From Tautonia plasticadhaerens (lineage in GTDB: Bacteria > Planctomycetota > Planctomycetia > Isosphaerales > Isosphaeraceae): 64,000 bases of DNA. Location of the stretch: positions 3,162,001 through 3,226,000 of the forward strand of contig NZ_CP036426.1 of the NCBI RefSeq assembly GCF_007752535.1, written 5' to 3'. Shown here piece by piece: positions 37,779 to 47,721 of the stretch. Below the pieces are notes generated by a model, which saw only the letters and a program-made list of their open reading frames with translations, did no database searches and was not told the origin of the DNA. Positions within the stretch are counted from its first letter, which is position 1. The number at the start of each line of letters is the position of its first letter. Made by a program: the position numbers and the translations under genes.

Positions 37779-38135
37779 AGGATCATGGCGGGCCCGTCCT
37801 CGATCGGTGGTCGTGGGAAGCCGCTTCAACTCCCCATGCTACCGCCGAGGCGGGCCCGCGAAATCCGCATCAGTCGAGCTGAGAGCAGCGAAAGAAACCG
37901 GGGGGATCGGTGCCAGAACCAGGCCGGCCGAGGACACCCCGAGCCGACGGGGCTCTTGGCGCACTCGCTGATGGGCGGGCGTTGCGGCCACGGGGGTGGG
38001 GCGAGCCCCCAGCCTGTCATGCCCGCTGGTTCAGCGATTCGTCCTCTGACATGGAAGGAGCACCCTCGGAAATGGATTCGGGATCCCTCGACGGGGATTG
38101 CCATCGGCCCGAGGGGGCCCCGGCGGTCCTCGACA

Positions 38136-39482
38136 TCACCGGGGAGTGAGGCGGACGGCCGGCTCCGAGCGCACCACGGCGGCCGCCAGCACGCATCCCA
38201 GGGCGAACGTCGGCAAGCCCACCACGTCCTCCAGCCAAGTCGAGCCGTCGCCGATCAGCAGATACGCCACCTCGAAGGCGGAGATCCAGCCGAAGTAGCC
38301 CAGCAGCGCGGCCGCCAGCGCCGCCCGGCGACGGAGGCGACTCCAGTCCTGGGCGACCCAGTATGAGGCGAGCATCAGCGGCACCATCTGGTACTGAGGC
38401 AAGCCGTTCTGGCTGAGCAGCAGTGTCGTCAGGGCGGCCAGGACGGCGGCCGACTCCGGCTCGGGGTGGCGGGCGCGGCACCACACCCACGCCCCCAGCA
38501 ACCCCAGGGCGAGGGCGGGCCCGGCCAGCCGGTCGAGGTCCGGATCGGGCAGCGGCCCGCGGAGCGGGGAGTACCGCCCCCGGAGGAAACGGAAGATCGA
38601 CAGGTAGGACGAGGAGCGTCCCGCGGCGAAGCCCAGCGGCCGGAACGTCGACGGACCCCAGACCAGCCAGCTGAGCCCCAGGCCCAGGGCGATCAGGCCG
38701 GCCGAGGTGGCGAGGAGACGGACCCGGAGCCGCCCGCGGTCGAGGGCGAGGAAGGGAAGCAGCACGATCGGGAAGAACTTCAGGAGCGTCCCGGCGGCCA
38801 GTGCGACGGCGCAGGGCAGGTCGCGATCCTTCCGACGGGCGTGCACGGCGGCGATGGCGGCCAGGCCGACCAGGACGTCGAAGTGGCCGCGGATGGCGAC
38901 CTCGACCCAGGCGTAAGGGCCCCAGGCCCAGGCCATCAGCCCCGCGACCGCGAGCGGCGACGTCCGTCGTCCGTCGGCGAGGTGCTTGAGCAGGGCGACG
39001 GCGGCGGCGCCGTAGGCGGCGGCGAAGAGCAGCTTGGGGGCCAGGGGGTTGACCGCCGCGAGGGGGGCCAGCGCGTTGAACAGGGGGCCGTAGGCGTTGG
39101 GGGGGTAGGCTCCCCAGTAGCCGTGCTCGACGAACCAGGGGTCGCCGCCCATGCGGACGACCGCCCAGAACCGGAGGTAGAGGGCGTAGTCGTGGACCGC
39201 ACCGGCGAGGACCGTGACGGCGAGGAAGGCGGTCGCGACGAGGAGCAAGGAGTTGCTCGAGAATCGGCCCGGCGACCGATCCCCGGGCGGTCGCCGGGCA
39301 GCGGTGCGGCGGTCCCATCGGCGCAGCGTCAGGGCGAGCGCAAGGCTGAGGGCCCAGGCCATCAGCCCGGCGTCGATGAGGGAGAGGTCCGGGGCGAGCC
39401 ACAAGGTAGCCGAGGCCCAGGCCGCGGCCAGGGCGAGGTACAGCGGGATCAGGATGTCCACCCGGCGGTGGTAGGGAGCCAT
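38136..39482 (-). CDS. GT87/DUF2029-like polytopic membrane glycosyltransferase
   Basis: Protein of 448 aa with roughly ten to twelve hydrophobic segments. A conserved luminal loop (DYALYLRFWAVVRMGGDPWF, GYWGAYPPNAYGPLF) has the Asp-rich and Tyr-Pro features of polyprenyl-phosphate-sugar-using GT-C enzymes such as GT87. KFFPIVLLPFLALDRGR and QNGLPQYQMVPLMLASYWVA fit the later half of that family. It would add sugar from a lipid carrier to envelope material outside the membrane. No acceptor gene is nearby. The ATG at 39482 is chosen as it precedes the first membrane segment. The gene looks intact inside the IS-rich island. Confidence 0.75.
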   Translation of the reverse strand: MAPYHRRVDILIPLYLALAAAWASATLWLAPDLSLIDAGLMAWALSLALALTLRRWDRRTAARRPPGDRSPGRFSSNSLLLVATAFLAVTVLAGAVHDYALYLRFWAVVRMGGDPWFVEHGYWGAYPPNAYGPLFNALAPLAAVNPLAPKLLFAAAYGAAAVALLKHLADGRRTSPLAVAGLMAWAWGPYAWVEVAIRGHFDVLVGLAAIAAVHARRKDRDLPCAVALAAGTLLKFFPIVLLPFLALDRGRLRVRLLATSAGLIALGLGLSWLVWGPSTFRPLGFAAGRSSSYLSIFRFLRGRYSPLRGPLPDPDLDRLAGPALALGLLGAWVWCRARHPEPESAAVLAALTTLLLSQNGLPQYQMVPLMLASYWVAQDWSRLRRRAALAAALLGYFGWISAFEVAYLLIGDGSTWLEDVVGLPTFALGCVLAAAVVRSEPAVRLTPR

Positions 39483-40507
39483 GGCCGCCCCTCGCGGAGA
39501 CGATGCCGAGGATACCAGGCGGTCGGCGTGGAGGGAAGAAGCGCACCGTGGCGTGGGAGTGGGGTCGAGGGGGCGGGCCGCCGAGCTCGCCGCGGTGCCA
39601 GCCCGGCCGGCACGGACCACGCGGCACTCCCGAGTCGCGATTCTTGCCCCAAATAACGCAGCCGCCGACATGCCCGGGTCTGCCTGGGGAATCCCCCCAG
39701 AAGAAGCTCGAGACCCCTGATCAGTGGCTTCCGAGCCGGAAATGCCGGACTTGACAGGTCGTCTGGTTGCGCCTATTAATTTTAAACTGTGTTGTCCTGC
39801 GCCACCGAATAGAGGGGCAAGTGACAAGGCTTCCAATCGCGACAAGCTGCTGTCTCTCCGGCATCGCACTGCTGATGTGCGCACTCTCGTCGCCGACCGG
39901 GACCCCGCAGGCGACAAACACCCGCCTCCATCCGGATTCCCTCGCTCGGAAGACCGTCGTCACTTCTGGCGGCTCCGCAGTGGCCTTCACGTCAGCCGCG
40001 CCTGTCGGGGCGTTCCTCGTCGAGGAGCACTCCGGCCTCATCGAGGAGACCGAGGAGGAGTCGTTCGACTCGTCCTCCTGCCTCGCCTCGCCCGCCTCCA
40101 TCGTGCCGTCCGTGCCGCCCAAGGTGCGTTCCGGCTCCCTCCTGGGTCGATCGTCGAGGACGTTCGCCATCCCACTTCGTTGTTGAAGTGTGACCTCCTC
40201 GGTCCCGCCGCGCCTTCGCCCATCGGCGACCCCCTCCTCGGTCCCGCCGACGGCCGACCCGATCACTTTGCGTGCGTCGCTCCGCCGCCCCTGACGGGTC
40301 GCCCGAACACGTCCAGCCCCTGAGCCTTGGCGCGATCGCATCGACCTGGAGGTCGGGGAGCGTCCCCGGTCTGGCTAGCACGACAGCCGCAGGCTCGCCG
40401 TAGGCCATTGGTGATGACCGCTCGTCTCGTCGACCGCCCGGGAGCATCCCCGCACGCGGCGTGGGCCCGGGAAAACCGAGCACTTCGCAGATTGAGGGAT
40501 TTCGATC
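39483..40507. other. 1-kb region without a supported gene
   Basis: It lies between the divergent glycosyltransferase and efflux genes and should hold the efflux promoter. A plus-strand frame at 39767-40186 encodes a hydrophobic stretch (SCCLSGIALLMCALSS) followed by an acidic segment, but with no clear ribosome site or homology I recognise. GAGGGA at about 40494 is the likely ribosome site for the adaptor gene. Confidence 0.45.
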
Positions 40508-41797
40508 ATGAATCCGTTCGCCTACGCCCGCCGTCGGCCGATCACGACGCTCCTGCTCGTCCTCGGCCTGGCAACGGCCGGCGTCCTGGCCGCCACAATG
40601 ATGGACGTCGTCGACGTCCCGGCGATCGACACGGCCAGAATCGGCCCCTGGCTCGATCGCGTCAGCAGCAGGGCCCTCGACAGTGTCAGCGGCGTTGCCG
40701 AGGCAGCCGAGCCCGAGGAGCAAGGCCACCACGGCGAGCACCACACGATCATCGTGACCAGACCCAAGGCGATGGACGTCACCATCACCCAGCCCTATGT
40801 CTGCCAGATCCATTCCAGGCGACATATCGACGTCTGCGCCCTGGAGAGCGGTTATCTTGAGCAAATTCTGGTAGGTGAGGGACAGGTGGTAAAGGAGGGC
40901 GATCTTATGTTCAAGATCCTCCCGACCCTCTACCAGGCGAGGCTGGACGCCGAGATGGCCGAGGCCCAGCTCGCGGAGCTGGAGTACAACAACACCAAGA
41001 GCCTGGCCGACAAGAAGGTGGTCTCCCAGAACGAGGTGAAGCTGCTCCAGGCCAAGCTGTCCAAGGCCCAGGCCATGGTGACGCTGGCGAAGGCGGAACT
41101 GAATTTCACGAACGTCGTCGCCCCGTTCGACGGCATCGTCGATCGCCTGCACCAGCAGTTGGGCAGCCTGATCGGGGAAGGGGATGTCCTCACGACGTTG
41201 TCCGACAACAGCGTGATGTGGGTCTACTTCAACGTGCCCGAGGCCGCCTATCTCGAATACATGGACAGCCGCGCGAAGGACGGGCGGGATGAGCGAATCG
41301 AGCTTGAGTTGGCCAACGGCGAGCTTTTTTCGCAGGTCGGCAAGATTGGTGCGATCGAGGCCAAGTTCAACAACGAGACCGGGAACATCCCCTTCCGGGC
41401 GGACTTCCCCAACCCTGACCGCCTGCTCCGCCACGGCCAAACCGGCACCGTGCTGATCAACCGAGTGCTGGAGGGCGCCATCGTCATCCCGCAGCGGGCG
41501 ACCTTCGAGATCCTCGATAAGCGTTACGTCTACGTGGTCGACGACGACGACCACGTAGTCGACGACGAGGGCGACGACGACGACGACGAGGGCAATGAAG
41601 ACGACGGCGCCGTGCACCAGCGCCTGATCACCATCGAGCACGAGAAGGACGATATCTTCACCGTCAAGAGCGGGCTGACCGAGACCGACAAGATCGTCCT
41701 CGAGGGGATCCGTGAGGTACGCGAAGGCGAGGAGATCGAATACGAGTTTCAGGAGCCGGAAGAGGTCCTCGGGCACCAGAAGTACCACGCGGAATGA
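40508..41797 (+). CDS. RND efflux periplasmic adaptor (membrane fusion protein)
   Basis: Protein of 429 aa. An N-terminal membrane anchor (TTLLLVLGLATAGVLAAT) is followed by the lipoyl half-motifs (SGYLEQILVGEGQVVKEGDL and NFTNVVAPFDGIVDRL) flanking an alpha-hairpin (residues about 140-200). The beta-barrel domain (VMWVYFNVPEAAYLEY) and membrane-proximal domain follow. Unusual is an Asp-rich insertion (about residues 345-370: VVDDDDHVVDDEGDDDDDEG) between strands of the membrane-proximal domain. It links the pump to the outer-membrane channel. First gene of the operon, 56 bp before the pump gene. Confidence 0.9.
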   Translation: MNPFAYARRRPITTLLLVLGLATAGVLAATMMDVVDVPAIDTARIGPWLDRVSSRALDSVSGVAEAAEPEEQGHHGEHHTIIVTRPKAMDVTITQPYVCQIHSRRHIDVCALESGYLEQILVGEGQVVKEGDLMFKILPTLYQARLDAEMAEAQLAELEYNNTKSLADKKVVSQNEVKLLQAKLSKAQAMVTLAKAELNFTNVVAPFDGIVDRLHQQLGSLIGEGDVLTTLSDNSVMWVYFNVPEAAYLEYMDSRAKDGRDERIELELANGELFSQVGKIGAIEAKFNNETGNIPFRADFPNPDRLLRHGQTGTVLINRVLEGAIVIPQRATFEILDKRYVYVVDDDDHVVDDEGDDDDDEGNEDDGAVHQRLITIEHEKDDIFTVKSGLTETDKIVLEGIREVREGEEIEYEFQEPEEVLGHQKYHAE

Positions 41798-41853
41798 AGG
41801 ATCATCTCGGGCGCCTCCCCCTAACACACGATCCCTCCACAGTTTTCTAAAAA

Positions 41854-44800
41854 ATGTTCACGAAAATACTCTACCGGCCTGCGCTCGCCATCGTGATCTC
41901 CATCATCCTCCTGTTCCTTGGGGTGCTGGGGATTGAGACCCTTCCAATCGCGCAGTTCCCCGATATCGCGCCGCCGACCGTCCAGGTCTCCATCGCTTAT
42001 CCGGGTGCGAGTGCGGATGTCCTGGTGGATGCGGTCTTGATCCCGCTGGAACAATCCATCAACGGCGTCCAGGACATGCGGTACATGGTCTCCTCCGCCA
42101 CCAGTGCGGGCGAGGCGGCGATTCTGATCTACTTCGAGCCGGGGACGGATCCGAACATCAATGTGGTCAACGTGCAAAATCGGGTCAATATTATGCTAAG
42201 TCGGCTCCCCCCCCTGGTCGTGCGGGAGGGGATCCTCGTCAGCCAAGTTGTGCCCAGCATGCTGATGTACGTAAACATCTACAGCACGGATCCGAACGCC
42301 GATCAGAAGGACCTGTTCAACTTCGCCAACGTCAACATCATGCCCGTGCTCAAGCGAATCCCGGGCATGGGCATCCCCAGAAATCTTGGCAACCGTGCGT
42401 TCGCGATGCGCGTCTGGCTGAAACCGGAGCGCATGCGCGCCTATAAAGTATCCACCGAAGACGTCATGGAGGCCTTGGCGGAACAGAGCGTCATCGGATC
42501 GCCCGGGCGGCTCGGCCAGGCAACGGGCAGGACGTCTCAATCTCGCGAATACGTCCTGACTTGGATCGGGCGTTACAACAAGCCCGAGCAGTACGCCAAC
42601 ATCATCCTGAAGGCCAATCCCGAGGGAGAGATCCTGCGGCTCAAGGATGTCGCCGACGTCGAATTGGGATCAGAGTTCTTCGATATATATTCGGACATCA
42701 ACGGTCATCCCGCGGCATCCATCATCCTGAAGCAGTCGCCCGGTTCCAACGCCGCCGACGTCATCGAGCAGATCAAGACCGAACTCGAGCAGATCAAGCA
42801 GGAGACGTTCCCTCCCGGAATGGATTACGAGATCGCTTACGATGTTTCTAAATTCGTTGATGCGTCCATCGAAAAAGTGCTCCATACCCTGCTCGAAGCG
42901 TTCATCCTGGTGTCGCTGGTCGTCTTCATGTTTCTCGGGGACTTGCGGTCCACCTTGATCCCGACCCTCGCCGTCCCGGTGTCGCTGGTCGGGACCTTCT
43001 TCGTCTTGCAGCTGTTCGGTCTATCGATCAACCTGATCACGCTCTTCGCCATGGTCTTGGCGATCGGTGTCGTTGTCGACGACGCGATCGTGGTGGTCGA
43101 GGCGGTGCATGCCAAGATGGCGATGCAGCACCTGCCGCCGTACCGTGCGACCATGGAGGTCCTGCACGAGATCTCGGGCGCAATCATTGCCATCACTCTG
43201 GTGATGACGGCCGTCTTTGTCCCGGTGACGTTCGTTCCCGGACCCGTCGGCACCTTCTATCGCCAGTTCGGGATCACGATGGCCACGTCCATCATCCTGT
43301 CCGGGATCGTGGCCCTGACGCTGACGCCCGTCCTCTGTGCGATGATCCTCAAACCCCACTCCCATGACGACGGCCACGAGAACATTAACGGCCACGAGAA
43401 CGGCGAGAAGAAGTCGCGCGGGTTGGGCGCCATTCTTCTCTACGCCATCGGCGGCCTGCTGGTCCTGGGAGGGGTCACCTATCTCGCCTACGAACTCTGG
43501 GGGCCGGTGGGCTTCCTGTTCATCCTCCTGCCCCTCGTCCGACGCCCCTTCGACCGCGCCGTCGAGATTGTCACGACCGGTTATGCGGGGATCCTGCGGC
43601 GCATCGTCACGCTCCGCATGCTGACCATGCTCGTCATCGGGGGTTTTGTCGCAGGCATCGTCGTCGTCAACACGCGGCTTCCTTCTGGATTCATCCCGGG
43701 AGAGGACCAGGGCATCATCTACGCCGTCCTCCAGACCCCTCCGGGCTCGACGCTCGAGTACACCAATGCCAAGTCCCACGAGCTAGAGGCGATCGCCAAG
43801 GAGGTCCAGGGGGTCACCTCGGTCACCTCGTTGGCAGGCTACGAGGTCCTGACAGAAGGGCGAGGCTCGAACGCGGGGACATGCATCATCAACCTGAAGA
43901 ACTGGTCCGACCGTCAACAGACCTCACGCCAGATCATCGAGGAACTCGAAGAACGGTGCCGTCAGATCAGCAACGTGAAGCTCGAGTTCTTCGAGCCCCC
44001 CGCGGTCCCCGGCTTCGGCGCGGCCGGTGGGATCTCGGTGGTGCTCCTCGACAAGACGAATACGTCCGACTATACGCGGCTCGGAGAAGTGACCGACGAA
44101 TTCATGGCCGCCTTGGGCGAACGAGATGAGCTGAGCAACCTTTTCACGTTCTTCGCCGCCGACTACCCGCAGTACGAGCTGGTTATCGACAACGACGTGG
44201 CCATGCAGAAGGGCGTGTCGATCGGGAAGGCCCTGGATAACCTGAACATCCTCATCGGTAGCACCTACGAGCAGGGCTTCATCCTCTTCAACCAGTTCTA
44301 CAAGGTCTACGTCCAGGCGGAGCCCGAGTCCAGGAGGTTCTCGGCGGATCTGGACAACCTGTTCGTCAAGAACGAGACCGGCGAAATGGTCCCCTACTCC
44401 TCGTTCATGAAGATCGAAAAGAAGCAAGGCTTGAATGAAATCACCCGTTACAACCTCTATCCGTCGGCCACCATCCAGGGTGCTCCGGCTCCCGGCTACA
44501 GCACCGGACAGGCCATAAAGGCGATCCAGGAGGTCGCCGACGAGACGCTGCCACGCGGCTACGGCGTCGGTTGGGCCGGCCTGTCCTACGACGAGTCGAG
44601 GAAGGGGAACGAGGCAATCTATATCTTCCTCATCGTCGTCGCCTTCGTCTATCTCATACTCGTGGGCCAGTACGAGAGCTTCATCCTGCCGCTGGCCGTG
44701 ATCTTCTCGCTGCCGATCGGGGTCTTCGGCTCCTTCTACTTCCTGCAGCTTGTGGGCATGTCCAACGACGTCTACGCCCAGATTGGTCTGATCATGCTGG

Positions 44801-45189
44801 TCGGCCTGCTGGGGAAGAACGCGATCTTGATCGTCGAATTCGCCGTGCAACGGCGGCAGGAGGGCCAGTCGCTCATGGCCGCGGCGGTTGAGGCGGGGAA
44901 GTTGCGCTTCCGGCCGATCCTGATGACCTCCTTCGCCTTCATCGCCGGGCTCATCCCGCTGGTGGTTGCCACCGGTGCCGGGGCGATCGGCAACCGCACT
45001 ATTGGCACCACGGGCGCCGGCGGCATGCTCATGGGCACGCTGGTCGGCGTCCTGGTCATCCCGGGCCTGTACTACCTGTTCGGCAAGCTCGCCGACGGCC
45101 GCAGCCTCCTCCAGGACGAGACGAATGAGCCCATGAGCGAGGTCTTCGAGCATCCGGCCGAAGGTCATCCGGGCGGGGATCAGCAGTAG
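41854..45189 (+). CDS. RND efflux pump, inner-membrane HAE1-type transporter
   Basis: Protein of 1111 aa with the 12-segment, two-loop AcrB architecture. The proton-relay residues are present: Asp-Asp in GVVVDDAIVVVEAVHAKM and Lys in GLLGKNAILIVEFAVQRR. Start FTKILYRPALAIVISIILLF is typical. An added hydrophilic His/Asp/Asn-rich stretch (KPHSHDDGHENINGHENG) lies in the central cytoplasmic part, longer than in AcrB. It exports hydrophobic compounds using the proton gradient, with the adaptor before it and the channel after it. Which compounds cannot be predicted. Confidence 0.93.
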   Translation: MFTKILYRPALAIVISIILLFLGVLGIETLPIAQFPDIAPPTVQVSIAYPGASADVLVDAVLIPLEQSINGVQDMRYMVSSATSAGEAAILIYFEPGTDPNINVVNVQNRVNIMLSRLPPLVVREGILVSQVVPSMLMYVNIYSTDPNADQKDLFNFANVNIMPVLKRIPGMGIPRNLGNRAFAMRVWLKPERMRAYKVSTEDVMEALAEQSVIGSPGRLGQATGRTSQSREYVLTWIGRYNKPEQYANIILKANPEGEILRLKDVADVELGSEFFDIYSDINGHPAASIILKQSPGSNAADVIEQIKTELEQIKQETFPPGMDYEIAYDVSKFVDASIEKVLHTLLEAFILVSLVVFMFLGDLRSTLIPTLAVPVSLVGTFFVLQLFGLSINLITLFAMVLAIGVVVDDAIVVVEAVHAKMAMQHLPPYRATMEVLHEISGAIIAITLVMTAVFVPVTFVPGPVGTFYRQFGITMATSIILSGIVALTLTPVLCAMILKPHSHDDGHENINGHENGEKKSRGLGAILLYAIGGLLVLGGVTYLAYELWGPVGFLFILLPLVRRPFDRAVEIVTTGYAGILRRIVTLRMLTMLVIGGFVAGIVVVNTRLPSGFIPGEDQGIIYAVLQTPPGSTLEYTNAKSHELEAIAKEVQGVTSVTSLAGYEVLTEGRGSNAGTCIINLKNWSDRQQTSRQIIEELEERCRQISNVKLEFFEPPAVPGFGAAGGISVVLLDKTNTSDYTRLGEVTDEFMAALGERDELSNLFTFFAADYPQYELVIDNDVAMQKGVSIGKALDNLNILIGSTYEQGFILFNQFYKVYVQAEPESRRFSADLDNLFVKNETGEMVPYSSFMKIEKKQGLNEITRYNLYPSATIQGAPAPGYSTGQAIKAIQEVADETLPRGYGVGWAGLSYDESRKGNEAIYIFLIVVAFVYLILVGQYESFILPLAVIFSLPIGVFGSFYFLQLVGMSNDVYAQIGLIMLVGLLGKNAILIVEFAVQRRQEGQSLMAAAVEAGKLRFRPILMTSFAFIAGLIPLVVATGAGAIGNRTIGTTGAGGMLMGTLVGVLVIPGLYYLFGKLADGRSLLQDETNEPMSEVFEHPAEGHPGGDQQ

Positions 45190-45900
45190 GGGATTCCCGC
45201 GGTGATGGAGCGCGGCCGTGGCCACCCGGCGGCCGGGATCGGCACGATCCGAACGCCGGGATGCTGATCGAGCGGCGGTCCCCGGACCACACCCCGGCAT
45301 CGCCGCACGGCCGCCATCGAGATCGGCAACTGATCCAGGCCGGTGATCGCGGAGGTCCGACGGGCCCGGGGGCGATGCCGCCCCTGCGCCTGCCCACTCG
45401 GGGACTCGCCCGATGCACCGGGCCGCGGACATCGCCCAAGGAGGGTTCCAGGGCGACCATGACCCGCTGGTCGCGAACCCGTACCCGGGTCGAGATCGCC
45501 CCATTCTCGGATCGGAGCGACGGGGTCCGTAAATGCGTAGACGACGCCGGATCGCCCGACATCGGGTCGGCCCCGCCACGCCCGCCACCGAGTCGACGAG
45601 GCGATCTCGCATGCCACTCCGGTCCCAATCGCCCCCGGTCACGCCGGGAGAGGGCAGGACGTCATCCCGATCGACACCCCGGACGCCCCCGAATTCGGGC
45701 GACCGGGCCATTCGTCACAAACGTCACTCAAGTCAAAATCCTCAGGGGTCGATCCAAACAAGGTTCCCCCCCTCGCGTGTTCTGTTCAAGCTCCCGCCGA
45801 TCTCGCCCCTGAACATGCCGGACGCGAGTAGGGACACGGATGCCTAGGGATCGTTCGGCGGCAATCGCCGACCATCTCAAACTCCTCAGGGACAAGGCTG
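45190..45900. other. 711-bp spacer between pump and outer-membrane factor genes
   Basis: Unusually long for an efflux operon. Frames open on both strands are Arg/Pro/Gly-rich and overlap one another without a domain, so no gene is called. A promoter for the outer-membrane factor or a decayed gene could lie here; GGGACAAGGCTG directly precedes its start. Confidence 0.45.
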
Positions 45901-47721
45901 ATGGCCCTCTCGTCGAAATCCTCGGACACCGGTCGCAGGACGCGCCAGATTGCGAGGGCAATCGCCGGTAGCATCATCCTGCTCGTCCTGCCGGCGTGTG
46001 GCATCCCCCCACGCCGTCCCCCGGATCCGATGCCGGCGCTGCCTGAGAGCTTCAACGGGGTGACCACCCCGGACAACTCCTCCCAGCTCGGGGTCCAGGA
46101 GTTCTACCGGGATCCGACGCTCCTGCGCCTGATCGAACAGGCCCTGGCCGACAATCGGGAGCTGAAGATCCTGAACGAGGAGGTGCAGATCGCCAGCAAC
46201 GAGATCCTGTCGCGCTCCGGGGCCTACCTGCCCTTCCTCACCATCGGGCCCGAGGTGGGCCTACAGCGGTTCAGCGATCGCACGCTCGAGGGGGCCGCCA
46301 TCGACGTCGATCCCTTCGTCTTAAACCCCGATAAATTCTTCAAGAACCCGCACGCCAACTATCTGCTCGGGACCAACTTCACCTGGCAGGTCGACATCTA
46401 TCGGCAGCTGAGGAATGCGCGGGACGCGGCGGCTCGGCGCTACGTCGCCGCCATCGAGCGGAGGAACTTCTTCGAGACCCGCTTAGTCGCAGACATCGCC
46501 GAGAATTACTTCCGGCTGATGGCGCTCGACAAGCGGCTCGAGAACCTGAACCAGATCATCGCGTTCCTGGAGCAGAGCCTCATAATCGCCGAGGCCAGGA
46601 AGGAGGCCGCCCGAGACACCGAACTGGCCGTCCTCCGGTTCGAGGCCGAGGTCCGCAGGAACCAGAGCGAGAAGCTGATCGTCTACCAGGACATCATCGA
46701 GACCGAGAACCGCATCAACGTCCTGATCTATCGCTACCCGCAGAGCGTCGAGCGCAACTCGGCGGGGTTCTTCGACCTGTACATCAACTCGCTCGACGTC
46801 GGGGTGCCCTCGGAGCTGCTTCAGAATCGGCCCGACATCCGCCAGGCCGAGCGGCAGTTGGAGGCCGCCGGGCTCGACGTGCAGGTCGCCCGCGTCAACT
46901 TCTTCCCCCAGCTGATCCTCAACGCCGGCGTCGGCCTCCAGTCCTTCAACATGGCCGGCCTCTTCTCGCCGGCGGCGGTGCTCGGCAACGTGGCCGCGGG
47001 CTTCGTCGGCCCGCTGGTCAATCGGAGGGCGATCAAGGCCGATTACCTCTCCAGCAACGCCCGGCAGCTCCAGGTCATCTACGACTACCAGAGAACCATC
47101 CTCGAGGCCTTCACCGAGGTCGTCAACCGCCTGACCGAGGTGCAGAACTACAGCGAGAGCGTCGCGCTCAGGAAGCAGCAGTTGGCCTCGCTCGAGGCCG
47201 CGGTCGATGTCGCCAACCAGCTCTTCCAGTTTGCCCGCACCGAATACCTCGACGTGCTCACCGCCCAGCGAGACCTCAGGGACGCGAGGACGGCCCTGAT
47301 CGACACCAAGGAACAGCAGCTGACCGCCGTCGTGAACGCCTATCAGGCCCTCGGCGGCGGTACCCTGTGGTCGATCGCCGATCGGGAAGACGTGCTGCAT
47401 CCGATCCCCCTCGTGCACGGGGCCCTCGGGGACAAGGACTTCTGGGCGCTCTCGCAGATCCATTACGGGTCAGGCCGATATTTCAAGGCCCTCCGAGCGT
47501 CCCTCCAGGGGGTCATCCCCTACCGCGACCACCTCAACCCTCCCGATCCCTACGAGGTCCCAAATGTCGACCAGCCAGCCCCTGCCCTGATCGAGGAAAC
47601 CCTCCCGCCTGCTCAACTCCTCCCCGATACGGAGCCCGACGACGACCCGGGACTTCCGCCCGCGCTGCCGCCCATGCCGCCACCCGCGGACGAAGCTGGC
47701 CCATTCGGCCGGACCCAGTAG
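45901..47721 (+). CDS. TolC/NodT-type outer-membrane factor lipoprotein with C-terminal extension
   Basis: Protein of 606 aa. A lipobox (LLVLPAC, Cys33) precedes two OEP repeats forming the trimeric channel: QALADNRELKILNEEVQIAS..., and VPSELLQNRPDIRQAERQLE..., with GTEYLDVLTAQRDL-type helix ends (ARTEYLDVLTAQRDLRDART). After the channel (about residue 490) comes an extension with DFWALSQIHYGSGRYFKALR, reminiscent of a LysM-like envelope-binding module, then a Pro/Asp-rich tail. It would complete the tripartite exporter. The LysM resemblance is a visual judgement. Confidence 0.87.
   Translation: MALSSKSSDTGRRTRQIARAIAGSIILLVLPACGIPPRRPPDPMPALPESFNGVTTPDNSSQLGVQEFYRDPTLLRLIEQALADNRELKILNEEVQIASNEILSRSGAYLPFLTIGPEVGLQRFSDRTLEGAAIDVDPFVLNPDKFFKNPHANYLLGTNFTWQVDIYRQLRNARDAAARRYVAAIERRNFFETRLVADIAENYFRLMALDKRLENLNQIIAFLEQSLIIAEARKEAARDTELAVLRFEAEVRRNQSEKLIVYQDIIETENRINVLIYRYPQSVERNSAGFFDLYINSLDVGVPSELLQNRPDIRQAERQLEAAGLDVQVARVNFFPQLILNAGVGLQSFNMAGLFSPAAVLGNVAAGFVGPLVNRRAIKADYLSSNARQLQVIYDYQRTILEAFTEVVNRLTEVQNYSESVALRKQQLASLEAAVDVANQLFQFARTEYLDVLTAQRDLRDARTALIDTKEQQLTAVVNAYQALGGGTLWSIADREDVLHPIPLVHGALGDKDFWALSQIHYGSGRYFKALRASLQGVIPYRDHLNPPDPYEVPNVDQPAPALIEETLPPAQLLPDTEPDDDPGLPPALPPMPPPADEAGPFGRTQ

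Larger units (their letters stand above)
33935..37786 (-). pseudogene. IS701-like transposase in three pieces with further lesions
   Basis: It starts at 37786 as MIL, is cut by the 36419-37778 element, resumes PPEALPSPQALAPAFSQPTF...RTVANLMRIAAPMAAGH to LVPDD near 36158, is cut by an IS630 element, then resumes VGNDTVESHPGRKAYGKARH (34987 downward, Asp), FGFVGDAGSGAHELARF (Asp), WVFVRDRTGTHRDEYFFSTD. A TAG (34284-34286) and a frame change separate the last part VRWLGKSGVRFSDGLTAVPR. The reading across both insertion points is continuous in sense, which shows their order. Confidence 0.8.
33904..37883 (-). mobile_element. IS701-like element hosting two nested insertions
   Basis: Terminal repeats CT(G/C)AGCTCGACTGATGC(A/G)GATT at 33904 and, inverted, ending at 37883. 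Subtracting the nested IS630 element (34988-36156) and the 36419-37778 element leaves about 1.45 kb, a normal IS length. Confidence 0.8.

Noticed and set aside
39767-40186. A secreted 139-aa protein before the efflux operon.
   Set aside because: No ribosome site, no homology I recognise, and frames on all strands are open here; kept as an unexplained region.
45261-45812. A gene between the pump and outer-membrane factor.
   Set aside because: The translation is low-complexity Arg/Pro/Gly with no domain and overlaps equally long frames on the other strand.
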